Source: Candidatus Pacebacteria bacterium CG10_big_fil_rev_8_21_14_0_10_44_54
GTDB lineage: Bacteria > Patescibacteriota > Microgenomatia > UBA1400 > PJMF01
Length of the DNA: 32,016 nucleotides
NCBI GenBank assembly: GCA_002772695.1
Contig: PFDI01000016.1
Location: 1 to 32,016 of the forward strand
Direction: 5' to 3'
This document shows positions 15,414 to 24,940 of this stretch, one piece after another. A program made the position numbers and the translations under genes. Each line of letters begins with the position of its first letter. The first letter of the stretch is position 1. A model generated the notes under the pieces. It was given only the letters and a program-made list of their open reading frames with translations. It was not told the DNA's origin and ran no database searches.

Positions 15414-16161
15414 CAGCTTGTAAAAGCGGAGCATAGACGTCATCTTCTAGAGCAATGACGAGCTCAGCAATCTCAGAAACGGTAGGTGGACGATCCTGAA
15501 ATACTACTCTCGGTGCGGCTTGAATAACAGCAAGTGGTTGTCGCTCCGCACTTTCTCCCATAACATAGGTACCAACTGCTGCGAGCGACTCGGCTACATT
15601 CACCTGAGTTATTTGTAGCTTGCGACCAAATAGATCTGGCTCCCCAATATGACTGTTGAGTGCCACAAAGCCACAATGACCAATCGCAGTGCCAATCGCA
15701 CCCCACTTGACCGGAATGCTTTTACTATCGGTGATGACAACGCCAACTTCTTGTAAACCATACTGTTTCCTAAGTGCTTGCCAAACTGTTGCTGCTGTCT
15801 TGTTTGGATCTCTAGGTAGCAGAGCATATACACCAGAGACATTTGACTCATCGATACCTGCGTTGACTGCCAATGTTTGATGTTTGATTGTAAGCATCAG
15901 ATCGTACTTTGATTTATCTGGTGGCAAGTAATGCTCGGCATCTTGCGCGACTAAGGCGTGTTTTTCTTCTCGGGTACCAAATTTTATCGGCACCACCGCC
16001 CCTTCGCAAAGAGCGACTATCTTTGATGTAATACAAAGCACCGATCGTTCTGAAAGTTGTGGAATTGCGGCAAAAATAAGCTGCAGTAAATCATCATTTG
16101 GCCGGACAATTGGCGTGCTATATGCGGTACAGTTCATAGTTTCTCTCTCAGATAAGTCCAT
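15373..16161 (-). CDS. CofE-like gamma-glutamyl ligase
   Basis: 262 residues resembling F420-0:gamma-glutamyl ligase (CofE), and closest in style to the group named putative folate metabolism gamma-glutamate ligase. Motifs are ITSKIVALCEG (44-54), a GTP-binding region around LMLTIKHQTLAVNAGIDESNV (metal/nucleotide site at 99-107), LLPRDPN, VVITDSKS (141-148) and GAIGTAIGHCGF. CofE adds glutamate through gamma links to coenzyme F420. No F420 genes are present in the window, so the real acceptor may be different, for instance a folate-like or peptide substrate. ATG 16161 is supported by a TACTAT box 6 nt upstream. It is divergent from uvrB. Confidence 0.85.
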   Translation of the reverse strand: MDLSERETMNCTAYSTPIVRPNDDLLQLIFAAIPQLSERSVLCITSKIVALCEGAVVPIKFGTREEKHALVAQDAEHYLPPDKSKYDLMLTIKHQTLAVNAGIDESNVSGVYALLPRDPNKTAATVWQALRKQYGLQEVGVVITDSKSIPVKWGAIGTAIGHCGFVALNSHIGEPDLFGRKLQITQVNVAESLAAVGTYVMGESAERQPLAVIQAAPRVVFQDRPPTVSEIAELVIALEDDVYAPLLQAVNWQQHASHKHQK

Positions 16162-16163
16162 TG

Positions 16164-16173
16164 TACAATAGTA
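16164..16173. promoter_or_regulatory. Overlapping divergent -10 boxes, CofE-like gene and uvrB
   Basis: On +, TACAAT (16164-16169) with a weak TTCTCT 17 bp upstream would start uvrB with a leader of about 14 nt. On -, TACTAT (complement of 16168-16173) ends 6 nt before ATG 16161 of the CofE-like gene. The two boxes share two base pairs, so initiation in one direction may interfere with the other. Confidence 0.45.
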
Positions 16174-16189
16174 GACCGCCGAGACGCAT

Positions 16190-18427
16190 ATGTATCATAA
16201 AAAATTCACTCTTCATGCCCCTTATGAACCAGCTGGCGATCAGGCACAGGCCATGGCTGCACTCTCACGTGGTATTGAGACAGGCAAAGAACACCAGGTG
16301 TTACTGGGAGTAACTGGCTCAGGCAAAACCTACACCATGGCAAAAGTCATCGAAGCGACCCAAAGACCTACTCTAGTTATCGCTCACAACAAAACACTCG
16401 CAGCCCAGCTCTACCAAGAGTTCCGTGATTTTTTTCCTGACAATGCTGTCAGCTACTTTGTGTCATATTACGACTATTATCAACCAGAAGCCTATATTCC
16501 TTCGACAGATACTTACATCGAAAAAGAGGCAACGATCAACGATGAAATAGATAAGCTGCGTTTGGCTACAACAACTAATCTCTTGACGCGTAGCGATGTG
16601 ATTATTGTTGCTTCTGTTTCTGCAATCTACAACCTTGGTTCACCGATTGAGTATGGCAGTCAAACACTTGAATTGGTTGAGGGAGAAATAATTCCAAGAA
16701 AATCTCTCTTACTTCAGTTGAGCAACTTGCAGTATGAACGCTCAGATGCAGATCTGCGCAGAGGAACGTATCGGGTACGAGGCGACACTATTCAGCTTTG
16801 GCCAGCCTACGAAAGTGTTGCACTTAAACTCGAGCTAGCTGGTGATAGCATCGAACACATAGCCTGGATCGATCCAATCACAGGGACTACAACTAAACCA
16901 GATAAAGTTATCACAACAGGAGCAGCCTCACGCTTTACTATATTTCCTGCTAAACACTATCTTGCAGGAGTCAAAGATCAAACTGCAGCCCTACAAACGA
17001 TTGAACAAGATTTAGCACTACAAATTGCCGCTCTCAAGAAACAAGAACGGTTGGTAGAAGCCTACCGCCTGCAACAAAAAGTAACCTATGATCTCGATAT
17101 GATCCGTGAATTTGGTTTTACCAACGGAATAGAAAACTACTCTCGCTACTTTGATGGTAGAAAACCAGGACAACCCCCGTTCACTCTTTTGGATTATTTC
17201 TCAGAAAACGTACGTCGGCAAAAAATAAAAACATTTCTCACTTTAGTTGATGAAAGTCACATCACCCTACCACAAATTGGTGGCATGCATCGAGGCGACA
17301 GAGCACGAAAAGAAACACTCATCCAATTTGGTTTCCGCCTACCAAGCGCGCTCGACAATCGCCCGCTAGATTTGCCGGAATTTCAAGAGCGAACACCACA
17401 AAATATCTACATATCGGCGACACCGGGTAAAATCGAACTTGGGTTGACACAAAATAAGATTGTCGAGCAAGTTGTGCGTCCAACTGGTTTGCTTGATCCA
17501 GTCATACAACTACGACCATCACAGGGACAAATCGAAAACTTAGTGCTCGAAATATTGAGTCGAAAACTGCGCAAAGAGCGGGTTTTGGTTACAACTCTGA
17601 CAAAACGTATGGCAGAGGCACTGACTGAATTTCTTAATACACCCGCTAAAGTTTATAATCTTGTTGCCGCTCATAATAAAAAAAAGCAAGAACAAACAGC
17701 AGATACACCACTAATTCGCTATGACTCTGTCCCTACAAATAAGCTAGAGATCGGTCCCATTCCATCACACCTGCACTCATCAACAGAAGTTGGCGAACTC
17801 TCACCGACCGATGATGAACTACCAAAGGTTGCTTATCTCCACTCGGATATCGAGACACTGGAGCGCTCAGATATCCTTGATGACTTACGCAAGGGTGTCT
17901 ACGATGTTTTGGTCGGAATCAACCTATTGCGCGAAGGTCTTGATTTGCCCGAAGTTTCGCTTGTAGCCATCCTTGATGCCGACAAAGAAGGTTTTTTGCG
18001 CTCTGTCACATCATTGGTGCAAACCATGGGACGGGCAGCCCGACACGAACAAGGCTCTGTCTTACTCTATGCAGACCGAATGACCAAATCGATGCGCCAA
18101 GCAATCGAAGAAACAACTCGCCGTCGGGAGTTACAACTTGCATTCAACCAAAAACACAACATCACTCCCGCAGGAGTACAAAAACCAATCAAACAGCGTA
18201 TGCTACCAAAGCTTGCTCCACAGGGAAAAAAACAAAAAGAGGCAGAAAAGCGCAAGAGAGAAAGCTCTGAGTACTCACTCCAAGACATCGAGTCACTCAC
18301 CCCATTAGATCGCAAAAAATATGCCAAACATCTGCGCAAAAAAATGCAACAAGCAGTAAAAAGCATGGCATTTGAGCAAGCAGCTGAGATTCGCGATATA
18401 CTCGTCACGCTCGAAACAGGGAAATAA
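16190..18427 (+). CDS. uvrB: UvrB, excinuclease ABC subunit B, with an insertion
   Basis: 745 residues against a usual 660-680. UvrB is the damage-verifying helicase-like subunit of nucleotide excision repair. Seen in order: Walker A GVTGSGKT (40-47), the beta-hairpin region YYDYYQPEAYIPSTD, LVDESH (352-357) with QIGGMHRGDRARK, motif V GINLLREGLDLPEVSL, motif VI QTMGRAARH, and a C-terminal UVR domain (MQQAVKSMAFEQAAEIRD) that binds UvrC. About 60 extra residues (roughly 483-545; 17636-17824) interrupt the second RecA domain just before YLHSDIETLER. The insert is polar and looks flexible. uvrA follows 4 bp after the stop, so both are co-transcribed. Confidence 0.97.
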   Translation: MYHKKFTLHAPYEPAGDQAQAMAALSRGIETGKEHQVLLGVTGSGKTYTMAKVIEATQRPTLVIAHNKTLAAQLYQEFRDFFPDNAVSYFVSYYDYYQPEAYIPSTDTYIEKEATINDEIDKLRLATTTNLLTRSDVIIVASVSAIYNLGSPIEYGSQTLELVEGEIIPRKSLLLQLSNLQYERSDADLRRGTYRVRGDTIQLWPAYESVALKLELAGDSIEHIAWIDPITGTTTKPDKVITTGAASRFTIFPAKHYLAGVKDQTAALQTIEQDLALQIAALKKQERLVEAYRLQQKVTYDLDMIREFGFTNGIENYSRYFDGRKPGQPPFTLLDYFSENVRRQKIKTFLTLVDESHITLPQIGGMHRGDRARKETLIQFGFRLPSALDNRPLDLPEFQERTPQNIYISATPGKIELGLTQNKIVEQVVRPTGLLDPVIQLRPSQGQIENLVLEILSRKLRKERVLVTTLTKRMAEALTEFLNTPAKVYNLVAAHNKKKQEQTADTPLIRYDSVPTNKLEIGPIPSHLHSSTEVGELSPTDDELPKVAYLHSDIETLERSDILDDLRKGVYDVLVGINLLREGLDLPEVSLVAILDADKEGFLRSVTSLVQTMGRAARHEQGSVLLYADRMTKSMRQAIEETTRRRELQLAFNQKHNITPAGVQKPIKQRMLPKLAPQGKKQKEAEKRKRESSEYSLQDIESLTPLDRKKYAKHLRKKMQQAVKSMAFEQAAEIRDILVTLETGK

Positions 18428-18431
18428 CACT

Positions 18432-21395
18432 ATGACAAAAACACAAGACTTCATAAGCATAACAGGCGCACGCGAACATAATTTGCAAAATATTTCGCTC
18501 GATATTCCAAAAAATAAACTAGTGGTATTTACCGGACTATCTGGTAGTGGCAAAAGCTCGCTCGCCTTTGACACACTTTATGCCGAAGGCCAACGCCGTT
18601 ATGTAGAAAGCTTGAGTTCCTATGCACGACAATTCCTGGGTATGATGCAAAAACCAGACATTGATCATATTGAGGGCCTATCGCCAGCCATTTCAATTGA
18701 TCAAAAAACTACCTCTCATAATCCGCGCTCCACGGTCGGAACCATTACTGAAATTTATGATTATCTCCGCCTCCTCTTTGCTCGAGTCGGACACCCACAT
18801 TGCCCCAACTGTGGTCGAGAAATTTCCTCACAGTCGCTTGATCAAATCATCACTCGAATTCATGACGAGATGGAAATACGCCTCTCGCAAGGGCAGGTAC
18901 GATTTATGGTACTCGCTCCCGTCGTCAAAAATCGCAAAGGAGAGTTTGCGGGTCTCTTTCAAAATCTACAGCAGCAAGGCTACTCTAGAGCACGCATCGA
19001 CTCAGAAGTCTTCTCACTTGATGAAGAGATTACACTCATCAAAACCAATAAGCACTCCATCTCTGTTGTTGTCGATCGCCTGACATTTTCTCGACAACAG
19101 GCAAAGTCGGCCAGTGAGAGTAAGTTATTCAAACAACGCCTGTCTCAATCTGTCGACCAAGCTCTCAAGCTTTCTGAGGGAGAAGTAATTATTGCTTTTG
19201 TGAGCGACGGCTCGTTCTCGTTTCCAGACAAACCCAAGGAAACTACAGATCTATTGTTTTCAGAAAAAAGAGCTTGTGTAGAGTGTGGCATTTCTTTTGC
19301 AGAACTTGAGCCACGCTTGTTTTCCTTCAATTCACCAGAAGGTGCCTGTGAGACTTGCAATGGCCTCGGAACGCTACTGAAAATAGATCAAGAAAAGATC
19401 ATTGCCCCTTCACTTTCACTAAGTGAGGGGGCGATTATTCCGTTTGCTCGCGTACTCAGCAATGACTCTTGGTGGGCCCGACTCATTCGAGCGGTAGCAG
19501 AACAGAATGGAATTGATTTTCGTAAAACTACTTTCGAAAGCATGACTGAGGAACAACAGAAGTTGCTCCTACACGGTTCAAACAAAATCTATACTGTCTC
19601 TGGAGAAAACCGCTTCGGCAGAGAAACAGCCATTGAAGAAAAATTTGAAGGCTTCCTCACCAATCTGGAGCGACGCTACAGTGAAACAGACTCGGAGTAT
19701 GTTCGCAAAGAGATTGGTCAATACATGCACAAAGAAGTCTGTCCTACTTGTGATGGACAGCGACTCAAAAAAGAATCGCTGAGTGTTACTATCGGACAAA
19801 AGCATATTGCGGCCGTCACTGCGCTGCCGATCGATAGCTGCAAAAACTGGATTGATTTACTCAATACCGAAGTTTTTTCAAAACAAGAACAACAAATTGC
19901 AGTTGCTATTATCAGAGAAATCTCACTCAGACTCGAGTTTTTGCATGCTGTCGGACTCAATTACCTCACACTCAATCGCGAGGCTGCCACACTTGCAGGT
20001 GGGGAAGCGCAGCGCATTCGACTTGCATCTCAAATCGGTACTGGCCTGACTGGTGTGCTCTACATCCTTGACGAGCCGACTATTGGCTTACATCAGCGTG
20101 ACAACCAGCGCCTCATTGCGACACTCAAAAATCTACAAGAAAAAGGCAATAGTGTCATCGTCGTCGAACACGATCGCGATGTTATGCAAGCATCAGACTA
20201 TATTTTTGACTTCGGCCCAGCAGCAGGTCAAGAGGGGGGTAGGATCGTTGCTTCAGGCACCCCAACTCAGATCATGAATAATCCAAAATCACTCACCGGC
20301 CAATATCTACGCAGAAAAAAGGATGTGGTCAGAAAAAAAACTGACGGTAAACAACGCATGGTTGCGGTTGATACTGATACTTCTCGCAGCGAAATTCGCA
20401 TTACAGGCGCCACAAAACACAATCTTGCTGCTGTCGACGTTACATTTCCACTACAAGCATTTTGCTGTATCACAGGTGTTTCTGGCTCGGGCAAGTCAAC
20501 CTTGTTGCACGATATTTTATACACTAACCTTATAAAGCATCTCGGGAGAAGCTCTCAAGAACAAGTCGGTAGTATTGAGCGAATCATGATTCCCGACACT
20601 GTGCGTAGAGTAACGCTCATTGATCAAAGCCCAATTGGCAAGACCCCGCGCTCTAATCCCGCCACCTACACCAAGACTTTTGACAACATAAGAAAGCTTT
20701 TTGCTACTACCAAAGAAGCCGCTATTCGAGGCTTAAAAGCAGGCAACTTTAGTTTCAATGTCCGTGGTGGGCGCTGCGAAAGTTGTCAGGGAGACGGGCA
20801 AATCAAAATCGAAATGCAGTTTTTGCCGGATGTGTATGTGACCTGCGAAGTCTGTGAAGGTCGTCGATACAATCAAGAAACCTTGGAGGTAACGTATAAA
20901 AATAAAAATATCTCTGAGGTACTCGATATGAGCATCACCGATGCAAAAACGTTTTTTCAATCACACGCTGGCATTGCTAGTAAGCTCGAGACGCTCTGTG
21001 ATGTCGGGCTTGGCTATCTCAAACTCGGCCAACCAGCACCGACGCTTTCTGGAGGTGAAGCCCAACGGGTAAAATTAGCCAAAGAACTTTCGACAAGAAA
21101 TGCACAACATGTCGTGTATTTACTTGATGAACCAACCACAGGTCTGCACTTTGCCGATATCCAGAAACTCTTGTACGTGCTCGAAAAGTTGGTGGCACAA
21201 GGCAATACCGTGATAGTGATCGAACACAATCTCGATGTAATAAAGAATGCCGACTGGATAATTGATCTCGGTCCCGAGGGTGGGTCTGGTGGAGGAAATA
21301 TCATTGCCACTGGCACACCACGGCAAGTTAGTGAAAATAATAAGTCATTCACTGGGCAATTTCTCAAACAGGAATTGCTCGAACAAACAGGGTAG
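18432..21395 (+). CDS. uvrA: UvrA, excinuclease ABC subunit A
   Basis: 987 residues from ATG 18432; a longer frame begins inside uvrB and is rejected. UvrA is the damage-sensing ABC ATPase dimer that loads UvrB. It has two ABC modules: Walker A GLSGSGKSS (35-43) and GVSGSGKST, signatures LAGGEAQRIRLA and LSGGEAQRVKLA, and Walker B strands LYILDEPTIGLH and VYLLDEPTTGLH. Zinc modules are present as CVEC...CETC in the first half and CESC...CEVC in the second, plus the CPNCGREI segment. The order uvrB-uvrA with a 4-bp gap implies joint expression. Nothing appears to be missing. Confidence 0.97.
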   Translation: MTKTQDFISITGAREHNLQNISLDIPKNKLVVFTGLSGSGKSSLAFDTLYAEGQRRYVESLSSYARQFLGMMQKPDIDHIEGLSPAISIDQKTTSHNPRSTVGTITEIYDYLRLLFARVGHPHCPNCGREISSQSLDQIITRIHDEMEIRLSQGQVRFMVLAPVVKNRKGEFAGLFQNLQQQGYSRARIDSEVFSLDEEITLIKTNKHSISVVVDRLTFSRQQAKSASESKLFKQRLSQSVDQALKLSEGEVIIAFVSDGSFSFPDKPKETTDLLFSEKRACVECGISFAELEPRLFSFNSPEGACETCNGLGTLLKIDQEKIIAPSLSLSEGAIIPFARVLSNDSWWARLIRAVAEQNGIDFRKTTFESMTEEQQKLLLHGSNKIYTVSGENRFGRETAIEEKFEGFLTNLERRYSETDSEYVRKEIGQYMHKEVCPTCDGQRLKKESLSVTIGQKHIAAVTALPIDSCKNWIDLLNTEVFSKQEQQIAVAIIREISLRLEFLHAVGLNYLTLNREAATLAGGEAQRIRLASQIGTGLTGVLYILDEPTIGLHQRDNQRLIATLKNLQEKGNSVIVVEHDRDVMQASDYIFDFGPAAGQEGGRIVASGTPTQIMNNPKSLTGQYLRRKKDVVRKKTDGKQRMVAVDTDTSRSEIRITGATKHNLAAVDVTFPLQAFCCITGVSGSGKSTLLHDILYTNLIKHLGRSSQEQVGSIERIMIPDTVRRVTLIDQSPIGKTPRSNPATYTKTFDNIRKLFATTKEAAIRGLKAGNFSFNVRGGRCESCQGDGQIKIEMQFLPDVYVTCEVCEGRRYNQETLEVTYKNKNISEVLDMSITDAKTFFQSHAGIASKLETLCDVGLGYLKLGQPAPTLSGGEAQRVKLAKELSTRNAQHVVYLLDEPTTGLHFADIQKLLYVLEKLVAQGNTVIVIEHNLDVIKNADWIIDLGPEGGSGGGNIIATGTPRQVSENNKSFTGQFLKQELLEQTG

Positions 21396-21415
21396 TGCAG
21401 TACAATACTTTTCTG

Positions 21416-23275
21416 ATGCCTTTTCGCCCACTCTTACTGAGTCTCGTTCTGCTCGTACTTACTACGACAGCAGCTCTCGCTGCAGAGCATGAAGATCCCT
21501 TCGCAACAAGCGTTCACACAACCTACACCGTCTCGCTGTCTGGCAACACAACTGTTTCGCATGAATTTTCACTCAAAAATAAAACAGCAACAAGCTATGT
21601 CTCACAGTACGCAATCAAAAGTCCACTAAAAAATCTTACAAAAATTGCAGCCGAAACAAACTCACAACCTGTCCAAACTGAGGTGACAGAAAGTGAGAAT
21701 GGCACAACTATCGTTCTCACTTTTGACGACCAAGTTGTGGGTGAAAATAAAACAAGGAAGTTTACCCTGTCATATGGTTCTGCAGATACTGCTATTATCT
21801 CTGGCAACGTGCTTGAGCTATATGTACCAAGCATCGCAGATGAGCAGCAGTATGAAAAAAGAAGTGTCACGCTCAAGACACCACTCAAGTTTGGCAGAGC
21901 TACCCAGATTACTCCAGAACCAGAGGCTGTTTCTTTTACAACATCTACAGCCGTAACTAACTTCCCTGATCTAGGAAAGAGAGGGGTTGTTGCCCTATTT
22001 GGGGATACACAATTTTTCTCGCTTACGCTGCGCTATAACTTGGAAAATTCGAGTAGCGCCCCCGGCATCACGCAAATTGCATTACCACCCGATACGCCAT
22101 ACCAAAAAATGCAGTATCACTCGCTTGACCCTGCTCCAAACAAGCTTCACCTCGACCAGGATGGCAACTGGATAGCAACCTACGAAGTTGGACCGAGCTC
22201 GGCTGTAGCGGTATACCTGACAGCTGCAGCGCAAGTACATCTCTGGCCATCACCAGAAATCCCACAACCAACTGTTTTGGCGAGTCACACACAAAAACAA
22301 AAATATTGGGAAATTGACGAACCAGCAGTGCTTGATGTTGCCAAAAATATCCAAACACCCCAAGCTATCTATGACTATGTTGTTTCGACTTTGACCTATA
22401 ACTTGCCGGGTGGGAGTGATCCTTTTCCCCGAAAAGGCGCTTTGGCAGCGCTCGCAGATCCAGGCAATGCAGTTTGCCAAGAATTTACTGATGTATTTAT
22501 TGCCCTCGCAAGAGCCAATAATATTCCCGCTCGCAGAGTCACTGGCTATGGTTTTAACTCAAACAGTCAACTCAGACCACTCAGTTTGCAAACTGATATT
22601 CTCCATGCTTGGGCAGAGTACTTTGACTCACAACGACAGCAGTGGCGCCAAGTTGATCCTACTTGGGGCAATACAACCGGTGGCGGTGATTACTTCTCGC
22701 AGTTTGATCTCAACCATATAACCTTTGCTATCAATGGTGTCTCAAGTGTCACTCCCTATGCTGCTGGATCATATAAGTCAAATTCATTTCAGAGTAAAGA
22801 TGTCGAGGTAGAACTGCTTGATCAATTTGTACCATTCGAGCCAGACTTTACTATCTCACTCGAAGATCGACGCATATTTGGCATCGCTTTACCTGGACTC
22901 TACACTATAAATATCACTAACAATACTGGACAGGCTTGGTATGGATTGTCCGCGAGTATAACAACAAATTCGACCAATGATGAAATCGCAGTGAATGCTA
23001 CCAACACCGAAGACACAATATTGCCGTTTCAAACTCTTGCTCTACCACTCTTGATTACATCCGATCAGGTACAATTACCACAAACAACTCAGTTACTAGT
23101 CACCCTTTCGTTAGAAAATGACTACAACACCACCAAAACGTTTGATGGTGCCCAAACAGGACTAGCGCTGTATCACTATCTCAATGAAACAACCATCACC
23201 CTTATCCTGGTCGGCAGTTTTACCATCGGTACCCTTGTCACCGGGAGTTTACTGGTTTTCCGACGACGCCGGTAA
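21416..23275 (+). CDS. Membrane-anchored transglutaminase-like protein
   Basis: 619 residues from ATG 21416. A signal peptide (residues 1-22, PFRPLLLSLVLLVL...) leads to a long beta-rich extracellular part with many N, T and S residues, then a transglutaminase-like papain-fold domain with the full triad C354 (NAVCQEF), H397 (ILHAWAEYF) and D414 (QVDPTWGN). An Ig-like stretch follows, then one C-terminal TM helix and a RRRR tail. Such proteins cleave or cross-link peptide bonds outside the membrane; the substrate is unknown. A TACAAT box (21401-21406) lies 9 nt before the ATG. Its last 92 bp overlap the start of uvrC in another frame. Confidence 0.85.
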   Translation: MPFRPLLLSLVLLVLTTTAALAAEHEDPFATSVHTTYTVSLSGNTTVSHEFSLKNKTATSYVSQYAIKSPLKNLTKIAAETNSQPVQTEVTESENGTTIVLTFDDQVVGENKTRKFTLSYGSADTAIISGNVLELYVPSIADEQQYEKRSVTLKTPLKFGRATQITPEPEAVSFTTSTAVTNFPDLGKRGVVALFGDTQFFSLTLRYNLENSSSAPGITQIALPPDTPYQKMQYHSLDPAPNKLHLDQDGNWIATYEVGPSSAVAVYLTAAAQVHLWPSPEIPQPTVLASHTQKQKYWEIDEPAVLDVAKNIQTPQAIYDYVVSTLTYNLPGGSDPFPRKGALAALADPGNAVCQEFTDVFIALARANNIPARRVTGYGFNSNSQLRPLSLQTDILHAWAEYFDSQRQQWRQVDPTWGNTTGGGDYFSQFDLNHITFAINGVSSVTPYAAGSYKSNSFQSKDVEVELLDQFVPFEPDFTISLEDRRIFGIALPGLYTINITNNTGQAWYGLSASITTNSTNDEIAVNATNTEDTILPFQTLALPLLITSDQVQLPQTTQLLVTLSLENDYNTTKTFDGAQTGLALYHYLNETTITLILVGSFTIGTLVTGSLLVFRRRR

Positions 23276-24533
23276 CGTCCTCTACGTCGGCAAAGCCATT
23301 CGCCTCAGAAGTCGACTACGATCCTATACAAAGCTCAGGACACTCTCTGATCGAATTTATACCCTCAGCACGACGGCGGCGAAAGTGCAGTATCTCGTGC
23401 TCGGCAGTGAGCTAGAAGCGCTTTTGACAGAGGCCGAGTTAATTGGCACATACCAACCACCCTACAATATTTTGCTCAAAGATGATAAAAGCCCTCTTTA
23501 TATACATATTTCTAATGATGCATTTCCTACCGTAGAAACAGTGCGCAAACGAGACATACTACAGAAAAAATTGCCCGGAACCCTCCTTGGTCCTTACCAA
23601 AGCGGCTACAGAATACAAGAAGTTTTGGAAATTGCCAGAAAAATTTTTCACTGGTGCTCACATCCAGGTCGATCACCTGCCTGTTTTTATTATCACCTGG
23701 GATACTGCAGTGGCGCATGCGTTGGGGAAATTTCACAAGAAGAGTATCAAGCTATGATCAAGCAAGTATTGTTATTTCTGCGTGGTAAAACCTCCCTTGT
23801 CACAACCGGGCTCGAAAATGAGATGGCGCGTTTAGCTGCGCGAGAGGAGTTTGAGGATGCGGCTACTTTGAGGGATCGTCTTGTGAGCATTCGACAGGTT
23901 ACAAGTAAAACCTATCGTCTCAAACCAAATCTTCTCCTGCACCCAGAGTTACTGCAAAATAAAGCAGCCGACGGCCTACAGTATTTACAAAAAGTACTCA
24001 AAGAATACATGGCCGTGCCAATGTCACACAAGCTCTCACATATCGAAGGTTACGATGTCAGCAACAACCAAGGTACAAATCCTGCCGTTGCCTTGGTTGC
24101 ATTCACTGATGGCAGACCAGATCAGAGTAAATACAAGCTTTTTAACATCCGCACCCTCAACACTCCCAATGACTATCATATGCTCCAAGAGGCGCTCCAG
24201 CGTAGACAAAATCATCCAGATTGGGACATGCCACAGCTCGTAGTAATTGATGGCGGCAAAGGGCAGCTGAGGGCTGCTTTGAAAGTTTGGCGCTGGCGAG
24301 TGCCAATTATCAGCATCGTCAAAAGACCAGATAGAATCATCATTCCTCAAATCCAGTTTCCAAAACTCGAGCACGATGCAGCAATGCCGACCAAAAACTT
24401 GCAGTATCACATACTGAAATTGCCAGAAACACACCCTGGCTTACAGCTGGTACAAAGAATTAGAGATGAAGCACATCGATTTTCCAAAAAACAACACCAG
24501 CGAAGGAGTGGTCGAATGCTCTTGAGCTCTTAG
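23184..24533 (+). CDS. uvrC: UvrC, excinuclease ABC subunit C, lacking the HhH domain
   Basis: 449 residues; typical UvrC has about 600. It makes the two cuts around the lesion. The GIY-YIG domain (PGVYWF..., NVLYVGKA, E86 in EAELIGTYQPPYN) makes the 3' cut. Four Cys (C158, C167, C175, C179) match the cysteine cluster of UvrC. The UVR helix (EEFEDAATLRDRL, 221-233) binds UvrB. The RNase H-like domain (GYDVSNNQG with D291, VVIDGGKGQL with D356, IRDEAHRF) makes the 5' cut. The protein stops just after this domain, so the C-terminal tandem helix-hairpin-helix is absent and is not present in another frame downstream. ATG 23184 lies 92 bp inside the transglutaminase gene; no later ATG would keep the GIY-YIG core. 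Confidence 0.93.
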   Translation: MKQPSPLSWSAVLPSVPLSPGVYWFSDDAGNVLYVGKAIRLRSRLRSYTKLRTLSDRIYTLSTTAAKVQYLVLGSELEALLTEAELIGTYQPPYNILLKDDKSPLYIHISNDAFPTVETVRKRDILQKKLPGTLLGPYQSGYRIQEVLEIARKIFHWCSHPGRSPACFYYHLGYCSGACVGEISQEEYQAMIKQVLLFLRGKTSLVTTGLENEMARLAAREEFEDAATLRDRLVSIRQVTSKTYRLKPNLLLHPELLQNKAADGLQYLQKVLKEYMAVPMSHKLSHIEGYDVSNNQGTNPAVALVAFTDGRPDQSKYKLFNIRTLNTPNDYHMLQEALQRRQNHPDWDMPQLVVIDGGKGQLRAALKVWRWRVPIISIVKRPDRIIIPQIQFPKLEHDAAMPTKNLQYHILKLPETHPGLQLVQRIRDEAHRFSKKQHQRRSGRMLLSS

Positions 24534-24551
24534 GATCAAATTTGTTATCAT
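24522..24551 (+). promoter_or_regulatory. Leaderless promoter of the holin-like gene
   Basis: TTGAGC (24522-24527), an 18-bp spacer and an extended -10 TGTTATCAT (hexamer 24546-24551), ending 6 nt before ATG 24558. It begins inside the end of uvrC. Confidence 0.5.
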
Positions 24552-24557
24552 ATTGAT

Positions 24558-24914
24558 ATGCTTCGACCCTTTATTCTCACGCTCATTACGCTTTTCATCC
24601 TCAGTTGGCTACTACCCACTATCACCTTTGCTAGCATTACTACCCTTATCATTGCCGGAGTTGTGCTTACACTCCTCAATAGTGTTGTCAAACCTGTGTT
24701 GAAGCTCTTGCTACTTCCCATTAATCTGATTACTTTTGGCCTTTTTTCTATCGTGCTCAACGCTGGACTGCTCTGGCTAGCGCTAGCGCTCGTACCTGGA
24801 TTTTACATTGACTCTATCGTATTGTTTGGCATACAACTCGGTCAGCTCGGTTCACTTGTATTTGTTTCTACTTGCATTAGCTTTATACACTCAATAACAA
24901 AAACGCTGCTCTAA
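24558..24914 (+). CDS. Phage-holin-4-type small membrane protein
   Basis: 118 residues with four hydrophobic helices (about 4-24, 27-48, 54-82 and 89-112). The middle segment VLTLLNSVVKPVLKLLLLPINLITFGLF and the following LNAGLLWLALALVPGF match the pattern of the holin superfamily IV family (PF04020), a widespread chromosomal family that is not really phage-specific. Its function is unknown; it is an inner-membrane protein. ATG 24558 fits the leaderless promoter. The next frame begins within its stop codon region, but that gene probably starts 27 bp later. Confidence 0.85.
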   Translation: MLRPFILTLITLFILSWLLPTITFASITTLIIAGVVLTLLNSVVKPVLKLLLLPINLITFGLFSIVLNAGLLWLALALVPGFYIDSIVLFGIQLGQLGSLVFVSTCISFIHSITKTLL

Positions 24915-24928
24915 TGCCAAATCTACGG

Positions 24929-24934
24929 TATACT
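24929..24934 (+). promoter_or_regulatory. -10 box of leaderless promoter for the amidoligase operon
   Basis: TATACT ends 6 nt before GTG 24941, where a textbook signal peptide begins (V/M-KHILFALLIAI). This both fixes the start and suggests a promoter for the operon that runs to mnmA. The -35 is weak. Confidence 0.5.
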
Positions 24935-24940
24935 ATCTGG

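Noticed and set aside
18372..18431. Extended uvrA start
   Set aside because: These codons are inside uvrB, and the conserved UvrA N-terminus begins shortly after ATG 18432.
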